Source of the DNA: BP-133 sp040756995
Lineage (GTDB): Bacteria; Actinomycetota; Acidimicrobiia; IMCC26256; BP-133
DNA: 64,000 nucleotides
Assembly (NCBI GenBank): GCA_040756995.1
Contig: JBFLYK010000034.1
Location: 1 to 64,000, forward strand
Direction: 5' to 3'
Positions 31,794-38,267 of this stretch are shown here, piece by piece; the first letter of the stretch is position 1, and the number at the start of each line of letters is the position of its first letter. Below the pieces are notes generated by a model. The model was not told the DNA's origin. It did not search any database and was given only the letters and a program-made list of their open reading frames with translations. Position numbers and translations under genes: made by a program.

Positions 31794-33983
31794 GTGAGGG
31801 TCGGAATCTGTGGGGGCGGTCCGGCCGGGCTCTACCTGGCGGTGCTCCTCCGCCGGGCCGGCCATGACGTCATCGTCCGGGAACGCAACCCGCCCGGCGT
31901 GACCTATGGGTGGGGCGTGGTGTTCTCCGACGAGTCGCTGGCCGACCTGCGCGACGCCGACTACGAGACCTACCTCGAGATCGACCGGGCCCTCGTCCGG
32001 TGGAGCTCGATCGACATCCACTACGGCGGGGAACGCATCCGCTCCACCGGCCACGGGTTCGCCGCCATCGCCCGTACGACGCTGCTGGGCCTGCTGGCCG
32101 AGCGGGCGGCGGCGCTCGGCGCCGACGTGGCGTTCTCCGTCGAGATTCCGGCCGACAGCCCGTTGGCGCCGTTCGCTGATTGCGATCTGGTGGTGGCGGC
32201 CGACGGCGTGCGGTCGGTGCTGCGCAGCGCCCACGCCTCGGCCTTGGGAACGAGCTTCTCCCCCACCGCCAGCAAGTACGTCTGGTTCGGCGCCGACGTG
32301 GCGCTGCCGGTGTTCACGTTCATCTTCTCGCCGACGCCGCACGGCCTGTTCCAGGTGCACTCCTATCCCTACGACGCCCACCGCAGCACGTTCATCGTGG
32401 AGTGCTCGGAGCCGGCGTGGCGGTCGGCGGGCCTCGACACGATGACGGAGACCGACAGCCTGGCCTTCTGTCAGGACTTGTTCGCGCCCTACCTGGGCGG
32501 CCATCGGCTGCTGTCGAACGAGTCGATCTGGCGGACCTTCGTCACCGTCCGCAACCGGTCGTGGCACTGCCGGGTGGGCGAGCAGGACGTGGTGCTGGTC
32601 GGCGACGCCGCCCACACCGCCCACTTCTCGATCGGCTCGGGGACGCGCCTGGCCCTCGACGACTCCATCGCCCTGGCCAAGGCCTTCGTGGCGTCGCCCG
32701 ACGACCGGGCGGCGGCGTTGGCCGCCTACGAGGGAGAGCGGCAGCCGATCGTCGAGCGGTTCCAGGAGGTGGCCACCGATTCCGCCCGCTACTTCGAATC
32801 GGTCAGCCGTTACCTCGGGTTCGCCCCCGAGCCCTTCGCCTTCAACCTGTTGACCCGCAGCGGCCGGATCGGCCACAACAACCTGACGGCCCGGGATCCG
32901 GTGTTGGTGAACCGGGTCGACCGGCGATTCCAGGGAGCACCGACCGGCCGGATCGTGGTCCCGCCCCCGGTGCTGACGCCGTTGCGGCTCTCGGTCGGCT
33001 GCGAATTGCCGAACCGGGTCGTGGTCGCCTCGCCGACCCTCGACGTGGCGGTGGACGGGCTGGTCGACGAGGCCCACAGCGCGGCGCTGGAAGGGGCGGC
33101 CGCGACCGGCGCCGGTCTGGTCGTCACCGAGGAGGTGTCGCCGGCCCCGGACGGGCGGGTCACCAGCGGATCACCGGGCCTGTGGAACGACGACCAGGCC
33201 GAACGTTGGGCCAAGGTGGCGGCCCGGGTGCACGAGACCGGTGCCCGGCTGGCATTGCGCCTGACCCATGCCGGGCGGCGCGGTGCCACGCGGCCGCGGC
33301 GGCGGGGACTTGACCGGCCGTTGCCGGCCGGCGGCTGGCGGCTGTGGGCGCCGGCCGAGTTGCCGTACTCGGCCCGGGCCCGGCGACCGGAGGCGATGGA
33401 CGGCGCGGCCCGGGAGACGGTGCTCCTGGCCTACGCCGAAGCGGCGGGCCGGGCGGCCGAGACCGGTGTCGACGTCCTGCTGCTCGACATGGCCGACGGG
33501 TACCTGCTGGCCTCGTTCCTCTCACCCCTCACGAATCCCGGCGGCGAAGGCGCCGACGAGATCGACCGGGCCGCCTATCCCCTGTCCGTCATGGCCGCGG
33601 TCCGCACGGCGTGGCCGGCCGACCGCCCGCTCGCCGTTCGCCTCGTGGTTGATGACCGCGTCCCCGGTGGGATCACGCCGGCCGATGGCGTCGCCCTGGC
33701 GCGACGCCTGGCCGATGCCGGGGCCACGCTCATCGACGTCACCGCCGGCCACACCGTCCCCGACGCGGCGGCCGACTACCGCCGCCTGTTCAACGCCGGC
33801 CTGGCCGACCGGATCCGCAACGAGGCCGGGGTGGCCGTCGCGGCGGGCGGTCACATCACCCGACTCGACGAGATCAACACGCTGCTCGCCGCCGGCCGGG
33901 CCGACCTCTGCCGGCTCGACCCATCGCTGTATTTCCGGGGGACACCCCCGACCCCCGGGACACGGAGAGGAGTTCCGCTGTGA
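31794..33983 (+). CDS. Anthraniloyl-CoA/salicylyl-CoA monooxygenase-reductase fusion
   Basis: A 729-residue fusion. The N-terminal half (about 1-380) is a FAD aromatic hydroxylase with GGGPAG (7-12) for nucleotide binding, a DG motif (VVAADGVRSVLR) and GDAAHTAHF for FAD ribityl binding. The C-terminal half (about 385-725) is an old-yellow-enzyme-like FMN barrel (RLSVGCELPNRVVVAS; LALRLTHAGRRGA; VDVLLLDMADGYL; VAVAAGGHI). This architecture is that of 2-aminobenzoyl-CoA monooxygenase/reductase and bifunctional salicylyl-CoA 5-hydroxylases, which hydroxylate and reduce an aromatic CoA ring. RidA downstream favours the amino substrate. The C-terminus crosses a GC palindrome at 33935-33959. GTG start. 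Confidence 0.88.
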   Translation: MRVGICGGGPAGLYLAVLLRRAGHDVIVRERNPPGVTYGWGVVFSDESLADLRDADYETYLEIDRALVRWSSIDIHYGGERIRSTGHGFAAIARTTLLGLLAERAAALGADVAFSVEIPADSPLAPFADCDLVVAADGVRSVLRSAHASALGTSFSPTASKYVWFGADVALPVFTFIFSPTPHGLFQVHSYPYDAHRSTFIVECSEPAWRSAGLDTMTETDSLAFCQDLFAPYLGGHRLLSNESIWRTFVTVRNRSWHCRVGEQDVVLVGDAAHTAHFSIGSGTRLALDDSIALAKAFVASPDDRAAALAAYEGERQPIVERFQEVATDSARYFESVSRYLGFAPEPFAFNLLTRSGRIGHNNLTARDPVLVNRVDRRFQGAPTGRIVVPPPVLTPLRLSVGCELPNRVVVASPTLDVAVDGLVDEAHSAALEGAAATGAGLVVTEEVSPAPDGRVTSGSPGLWNDDQAERWAKVAARVHETGARLALRLTHAGRRGATRPRRRGLDRPLPAGGWRLWAPAELPYSARARRPEAMDGAARETVLLAYAEAAGRAAETGVDVLLLDMADGYLLASFLSPLTNPGGEGADEIDRAAYPLSVMAAVRTAWPADRPLAVRLVVDDRVPGGITPADGVALARRLADAGATLIDVTAGHTVPDAAADYRRLFNAGLADRIRNEAGVAVAAGGHITRLDEINTLLAAGRADLCRLDPSLYFRGTPPTPGTRRGVPL
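33935..33959. repeat. GC palindrome within the monooxygenase-reductase gene
   Basis: CCGGGGG (33935-33941) and CCCCCGG (33952-33958) flank ACACCCCCGA. The core GGGGGACACCCCC is shared with 60577-60589 in the PlsB-like gene, and both copies sit in frame inside coding sequence. It looks like a small REP-like element, though convergent GC-rich sequence cannot be excluded. Confidence 0.45.
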
Positions 33984-34807
33984 CGTACCGGGCGTCCGCC
34001 CCCTTCACCGAGCAATGGAAGCACTTCCGCTTCGACGTCGCCGACGGAGTGGCGACGGTGACGTTCGACCGGCCCGACCGGCTCAACGCCCTCACTCTCG
34101 ACGTGTACGCCGACCTGCGGGACCTCTTCACCGAGGTCGAGCACCGCGACGACGTCGCCGTGGTCGTCGTGCGGGGCGAGGGCCGCGGGTTCTGTTCTGG
34201 CGGCGACGTGGAGGACATCATCGGCCGCCTGCTCGAAGGCGGCGACCAGCGCGACGTGCTCGAGTTCACCCGGATGACCGGCGCGGTGGTGCAACACATG
34301 CGGGAGTGCCCGAAGCCGATCATCGCCTCGGTCAACGGCGTCGCCGCCGGCGCCGGTGCGGTGATCGCCCTGGCGGCCGACTTCCGGCTGCTGGCCCGCA
34401 CCGCGTCGTTCCGGTTCCTGTTCGCCGCCGTGGGCCTGGCCGGCGCGGACATGGGCTGCGCCTGGCTCCTGCCCCGGATCGTCGGCACCGGGCGGGCGAC
34501 CGAGATCCTCATGCTCGGCGACAAGGTCACGGCCGACGACGCCTTCACCTACGGGCTGGCCAACCGGGTGGTCGACAACGAGGCGCTCGACGACGAGACA
34601 TCGGCGCTGGCCCGCCGCCTGGCCGACGGGCCAACCTTCGCCTACGCCGCCACGAAGCTGCTGCTGACCCGGGAGGCCGACATGAGCCTCCAGTCGGCCA
34701 TCGAGCTCGAGGCCTGGACGCAGGCCTATCTCATGCGCTCCGACGACCACGCCGAGTTCTTCAAAGCCCAGGCCGAGAAGCGTCCGCCGGCCTGGACCGG
34801 CCGATGA
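33980..34807 (+). CDS. Enoyl-CoA hydratase/isomerase family protein
   Basis: A 275-residue crotonase-fold enzyme. Oxyanion-hole segments are visible: GEGRGFCSGGDVEDIIGRL near residue 71 and VNGVAAGAGAVIALAADFRL near residue 119, followed by FLFAAVGLAGADMGCAWLLP. It would hydrate or rearrange a CoA-bound ring-derived intermediate; similar genes accompany 2-aminobenzoyl-CoA and salicylyl-CoA clusters. GTG start overlaps the monooxygenase stop (GTGA), with GGAGAGGAG upstream; its stop overlaps ridA (ATGA). Confidence 0.9.
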   Translation: MTYRASAPFTEQWKHFRFDVADGVATVTFDRPDRLNALTLDVYADLRDLFTEVEHRDDVAVVVVRGEGRGFCSGGDVEDIIGRLLEGGDQRDVLEFTRMTGAVVQHMRECPKPIIASVNGVAAGAGAVIALAADFRLLARTASFRFLFAAVGLAGADMGCAWLLPRIVGTGRATEILMLGDKVTADDAFTYGLANRVVDNEALDDETSALARRLADGPTFAYAATKLLLTREADMSLQSAIELEAWTQAYLMRSDDHAEFFKAQAEKRPPAWTGR

Positions 34808-35316
34808 GCGCCCACCAGTTCCTCAACCCCGAGGGCATGATGCCCCCGGTCGGCTTCTCCCACGTGGCCGTGGCCGCGCCGGGCCGCCTGGTCTTCCTGG
34901 CCGGTCAGACCGCCCACCAGGCTGACGGCACCGTGGCCGGATCGACGATGGCCGAGCAGTTCGCCGCCGCCGCGGCCAACGTGGCGGCGGCCCTGGCCGC
35001 GGCGGGCGCCACCCCGGCCGACGTGGTGTCGATGCAGATCTTCACCTCCGACGTCGAGGCCTACCGGGCGCAGTCCAGGGCGATCGGCGCGGCCTACCGT
35101 GAGGTCTTCGGCCCCCACTACCCCCCGATGGCCCTCTTCGGCGTGACCCGCCTCTACGACCCCGCCGCCCTCCTCGAACTGGTGGTGACCGCCGTCATCC
35201 CCGAAGAGTGACCTCCGCCAGAGCCACGAGCGGGCCAGCAGCAGGGCGGCGCTCAGACTGCTGACCAAGGGCAGGAGAGTCTCCTCGACGGGGAGGCCGC
35301 CGGCGTGGCCGATCAC
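34726..35316 (-). CDS. Possible small membrane ORF downstream of DUF899, running antisense to ridA
   Basis: A GTG at 35316 overlaps the DUF899 stop as GTGA. The first 40 codons read like a short actinobacterial membrane protein: an IGHAGGLPVEETLLPLV start and the hydrophobic stretch SSLSAALLLARSWLW. No stop appears where such a protein should end, and the frame continues through the whole antisense of ridA, which cannot be a normal gene. Either a small gene has lost its stop, or the similarity is accidental. Confidence 0.25.
   Translation of the reverse strand: MIGHAGGLPVEETLLPLVSSLSAALLLARSWLWRRSLFGDDGGHHQFEEGGGVVEAGHAEEGHRGVVGAEDLTVGRADRPGLRPVGLDVGGEDLHRHHVGRGGARRGQGRRHVGRGGGELLGHRRSGHGAVSLVGGLTGQEDQAARRGHGHVGEADRGHHALGVEELVGAHRPVQAGGRFSAWALKNSAWSSERMR
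34804..35211 (+). CDS. RidA family enamine/imine deaminase
   Basis: A 135-residue RidA/YjgF trimer-forming protein. Family segments seen are HVAVAAPGRLVFLAGQTAHQADGTV and DVVSMQIFTSDVEAYRA; the usual substrate-binding Arg region near the C-terminus reads ALFGVTRLYDPAALLELVVTAV. RidA hydrolyses enamines or imines to ketones plus ammonia. The reaction product of 2-aminobenzoyl-CoA monooxygenase/reductase is a 2-amino enoyl system, so this enzyme fits as the deaminating step. Start overlaps the hydratase stop (ATGA). Confidence 0.88.
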   Translation: MSAHQFLNPEGMMPPVGFSHVAVAAPGRLVFLAGQTAHQADGTVAGSTMAEQFAAAAANVAAALAAAGATPADVVSMQIFTSDVEAYRAQSRAIGAAYREVFGPHYPPMALFGVTRLYDPAALLELVVTAVIPEE

Positions 35317-36053
35317 GGGGTGTCGTCCTTGGAGAAGGTGTCGACCCCACGGGTGACCTGCTCGGCCCAGCCTTTCGACAGCGCGGCCTGGTCGTACTCG
35401 TCGTGCCAGTTCCACCACTCGTAGGGCGGGGTCTGGGGGTAGCCCTCCGGCGAGTCCTCCCATTCCTCCTGGCGGCCGAGGGCGGTCACGTCGAGGTAGC
35501 TCCACGTGTTGCCGAACACTTCGTCGCCCCGCCAGTTGACGAAGTACGTGCGGTACACCTGGTCGCCATCACGGATGAAGGCGTTGGTGCCGTGCCACTC
35601 GTCGACGCCGAAGTCGGCGTCGAAGTCGTCGGTGAGGGTGTACCACGGGATGTGCTGCCAGCCCATCCGGGCCTTGAGCCGCTCGATGTCGGCCTGCGGC
35701 GCCCGCGAGGCGAACACGACCGTGGTGTTGCGGGCGTTCACGTGGGCGAGGTTTCCGACATGGTCGGCCATCATGGAGCAGCCCCGGCAGCCGTGGTCCG
35801 GCCAGCCGTACACGCCGGGCTCGAAGAAGGCGCGGTAGAGGACCAGCTGCCGACGGCCGGCGAAGAGGTCGACCAGGCTGACCCGGCCCTCGGGGCCCTC
35901 GAACTCGTACCGCTTCTCCACGGCCAGCCACGGCATCCGCCGCCGGGCTGCGGCCAGCGCGTCACGGGCCCTGGTCAGCTCCTTCTCCTTGACGAGGAGC
36001 TGCTCCCAGGCCGCCTGCCACTCCTTCTCCGACACGATGGGGGGTGTCTTCAT
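35313..36053 (-). CDS. DUF899 thioredoxin-like family protein
   Basis: A 246-residue protein matching DUF899: N-terminal helix with WQAAWEQLLVKEKELTRARDALAAARRRMPW, then a thioredoxin-like domain with FFEPGVYGWPDHGCRGCSMMADHVGN (a CxxC pair), WYTLTDDFDADFGVDEWHG, and the Trp-rich C-terminus PPYEWWNWHDEYD. The function is unknown, although the fold suggests a redox or thiol role. Divergent from an ECF sigma factor, a frequent partner of DUF899 genes in actinobacteria, with an inverted repeat between them. Confidence 0.88.
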   Translation of the reverse strand: MKTPPIVSEKEWQAAWEQLLVKEKELTRARDALAAARRRMPWLAVEKRYEFEGPEGRVSLVDLFAGRRQLVLYRAFFEPGVYGWPDHGCRGCSMMADHVGNLAHVNARNTTVVFASRAPQADIERLKARMGWQHIPWYTLTDDFDADFGVDEWHGTNAFIRDGDQVYRTYFVNWRGDEVFGNTWSYLDVTALGRQEEWEDSPEGYPQTPPYEWWNWHDEYDQAALSKGWAEQVTRGVDTFSKDDTP

Positions 36054-36112
36054 TGCGGGATCTCCTTCATCTTTTCGAATCCGTCAACGGTATAGACACG
36101 GCGCGCTCTCGA

Positions 36113-36139
36113 AACTGGGCGGTGGTTCTCCGCCCAGTT
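36113..36139. repeat. Inverted repeat between DUF899 and the ECF sigma gene
   Basis: AACTGGGCGG (36113-36122) and CCGCCCAGTT (36130-36139) are a perfect 10-bp inverted repeat with a 7-nt spacer. It lies 60 bp before DUF899 and 67 bp before the sigma gene, so it could be a shared operator or an RNA hairpin in either leader. Confidence 0.5.
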
Positions 36140-36206
36140 CGCGACCCGGCCGGTGTCAGTACGGTGAGGTCGACAAGGAGCAGGAGAGACGTGTGGCGGT
36201 GGTGGA

Positions 36207-37214
36207 GTGGTGACAGCCGATCTGATGACCCGGGCCCGCGCCGGCGACGGCGACGCCTTCCGGCAGTTGACCGAGCCGTACCGGCCGGAGCTCCAGGTGC
36301 ACTGCTACCGGATGCTCGGATCGTTCCAGGACGCCGAGGACGCCCTGCAGGAAACGCTCCTGGCCGCCTGGCAGGCGATCGGGACGTTCGAGGAGCGCTC
36401 GTCGATCCGGACCTGGCTCTACCGGATCGCCACCAACCGGTGCCTCAACGCGCTGCGCTCGGCGAAGCGACGCCCGGCCATGCCGTGGAACGTGCCCAGC
36501 GTTGAACCGCCCGAGCCGTCCCGGCTCGGCGAGGTCATGTGGCTCCAGCCCTTCCCCGATGCCGTGCTCGAAGGGGCGCTCGGCGCGCCACTCGGCCCCG
36601 AGGCCCGCTACGAACAGAGCGAGTCCATCTCGCTGGCCTTCGTGACCGCCCTGCAGCTGCTGCCGGCCCGCCAACGCGCCGTGCTCATCCTGCGCGACGT
36701 CCTCGGCTATCACGCCGACGAGGTGGCGGAGCTGCTCGAGACGACCGTCGAATCGGTCAACAGCGCTCTCAAGCGGGCCCGGGCCACGCTGCAACGCCGC
36801 CTGCCGCCGGGCGGCGAGCGCCAGCCCCCTCCCCCGCCCGACTCACCGGCCGAGCAGGAGCTGGTGGCCAGGTTCGTGCGGGCCTACGAAGCCGGTGACG
36901 TCGAAGCGCTGGTGGCGCTGCTGACCGAAGACGTCTGCGTCTCCATGCCGCCGATGCCCTTCGAGTACGTGGGCCACGACGCCGTGACCCGCTTCTTCTC
37001 GAGTCTCGTCCGGGGCGGCCGGTTCTACGACCTGGTCCCGACCCGGGCCAACGGCCAACTGGCCTTCGGGGCCTACCTCCGCGGCCCCGACGGCATCCGC
37101 CACGGCGCCGGCCTCCTGGTGTTGACGGTGACCGGCGAGCGGATCTCGGCCATCACCCGCTTCGAGACCACCGTCCTCCCCTGGTTCGGGTTGCCTCGAT
37201 CACTGCCCGGTTGA
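36207..37214 (+). CDS. ECF sigma factor with C-terminal SnoaL-like domain
   Basis: A 335-residue sigma-70 family protein. Region 2 (about 8-85) includes LTEPYRPELQVHCYRMLGSFQDAEDALQETLLAAW and SIRTWLYRIATNRCLNALR; region 4 (about 140-200) includes LQLLPARQRAVLILRDVLGYHADEVAELL and SVNSALKRARATLQ. Residues about 210-330 form a SnoaL/NTF2-like tail (ELVARFVRAYEAGDVEALVALLTEDV), as in SigJ/SigG-like groups where the tail tunes activity. It resembles the actinobacterial SigX5-type family. There is no anti-sigma gene beside it. GTG start after GGTGGAG. Confidence 0.9.
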   Translation: MVTADLMTRARAGDGDAFRQLTEPYRPELQVHCYRMLGSFQDAEDALQETLLAAWQAIGTFEERSSIRTWLYRIATNRCLNALRSAKRRPAMPWNVPSVEPPEPSRLGEVMWLQPFPDAVLEGALGAPLGPEARYEQSESISLAFVTALQLLPARQRAVLILRDVLGYHADEVAELLETTVESVNSALKRARATLQRRLPPGGERQPPPPPDSPAEQELVARFVRAYEAGDVEALVALLTEDVCVSMPPMPFEYVGHDAVTRFFSSLVRGGRFYDLVPTRANGQLAFGAYLRGPDGIRHGAGLLVLTVTGERISAITRFETTVLPWFGLPRSLPG

Positions 37215-37215
37215 T

Positions 37216-37689
37216 CTACGTGGTGAGTTCCTGCCAGTAGTAGAAAGCCCGTTCGGTCGAACCGGCCTCGGTGGCCGAGAACCCATGGCGTTCGTAGAAG
37301 CGCTGGGCGTCGACGTCGGGCTCGTCGACGTTGATCTCGATGAGCTCGACACCCTGCTCCCGGGCCAGCGCCAGCAGCCGTTCGATGATCGCCGACCCGA
37401 TGCCGCGCCCCCGCAGGTCCGGCACGACGTACAGCTCGTCGAGCAGCGCGACGGGCCCGTCGTACCAGACGTTCGGGCGCAGGCTGACGAGAGCCAGCCC
37501 GACAGCCGGCGTCCCGGCCAGGATGGCGTAGGTGACGTCGCCGGCCAGCAGTCGCCGCAGCCGGGGCGCGAGCACCGCCGGGCCAGGCGTCGGCGTGTCG
37601 AACTCGCGGTTGAAATCGTGCAGCAGTCGGCCCAGCTCGTCGGCATCGTCCGGCGTCGCCAGGCGCAGCTCCCAGGAGTCTGCCTCCAT
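37216..37689 (-). CDS. GNAT family N-acetyltransferase
   Basis: A 157-residue acetyltransferase: LRLATPDDADELGRLLHDFN start, LLDELYVVPDLRGRGIGSAIIERLLA with acetyl-CoA loop RGRGIGS near residue 94, and FYERHGF at the C-terminal beta bulge. The acceptor is unknown. Its stop is 2 bp from the convergent sigma factor gene. The start ATG follows a TAGGGT box by 6 nt without a ribosome site. Confidence 0.87.
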   Translation of the reverse strand: MEADSWELRLATPDDADELGRLLHDFNREFDTPTPGPAVLAPRLRRLLAGDVTYAILAGTPAVGLALVSLRPNVWYDGPVALLDELYVVPDLRGRGIGSAIIERLLALAREQGVELIEINVDEPDVDAQRFYERHGFSATEAGSTERAFYYWQELTT

Positions 37690-37695
37690 CGCCGC

Positions 37696-37701
37696 ACCCT
37701 A
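37696..37701 (-). promoter_or_regulatory. Putative -10 box of a leaderless promoter
   Basis: TAGGGT on the minus strand, 6 nt before the ATG at 37689. It lies in the short gap after the VOC gene. Confidence 0.35.
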
Positions 37702-37711
37702 ACGCGCCGGT

Positions 37712-38107
37712 TCAGCCGGGAGGGGCGAAGAATTCGAGGGCGATGTTGTCGGGGTCGCGGAAGGAGAGGCCGCTGCCGTAGGGGGCGTCGACGATTCCGC
37801 CGTGGCGAATGCCCAGGTCGTTCAGCTGGGTTTCCCAGGCTTCGAGCTCGGCCCGGTTGGAGCAGGCGAAGGCCAGGTGGTCGAGGCCGGGCCGGCGTTC
37901 GTTGAAGGCCTCGGTGCTGACGGGATCGGGGAACTGGTGGAGGCCGACCAGGGTCTGGCCACCGAGCAGCCAGACGACGTGGCGGAAGGGGCCGGTGTCC
38001 TCGTCGAGGACGGGCTTGCTGCCGAACAGGGCCTGGTACCAGGGGACACTGCGGTCGAGGTCGCTCACCGTCAGAGCGACGTGCGTGATCGTCGGAAAGT
38101 CGGGCAC
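37712..38107 (-). CDS. VOC family (glyoxalase/dioxygenase-like) protein
   Basis: A 131-residue vicinal oxygen chelate protein with two beta-alpha-beta-beta-beta modules. Putative metal ligands are His9 in THVALTVSDLDRSVPWYQALFG, the His in LDHLAFA and the terminal Glu in NIALEFF. Members include glyoxalases, extradiol dioxygenases and antibiotic-binding proteins; the specific reaction cannot be assigned. It precedes the GNAT gene by 22 bp on the same strand. Confidence 0.87.
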   Translation of the reverse strand: MPDFPTITHVALTVSDLDRSVPWYQALFGSKPVLDEDTGPFRHVVWLLGGQTLVGLHQFPDPVSTEAFNERRPGLDHLAFACSNRAELEAWETQLNDLGIRHGGIVDAPYGSGLSFRDPDNIALEFFAPPG

Positions 38108-38267
38108 GGCCGCCTCCTCTCGCCGGAACGCCCGACCGTAGCTCCAACCTGACCTCCCTGCCGAAGGTCCGATGGATGGGCTATCCTCGCCGCTTCCGCA
38201 GGGGGTTTGGGATGAGACTCACCATCCTTGACGGACGGGTACCGCGGTAGACACCAGGGCGGGCGCG

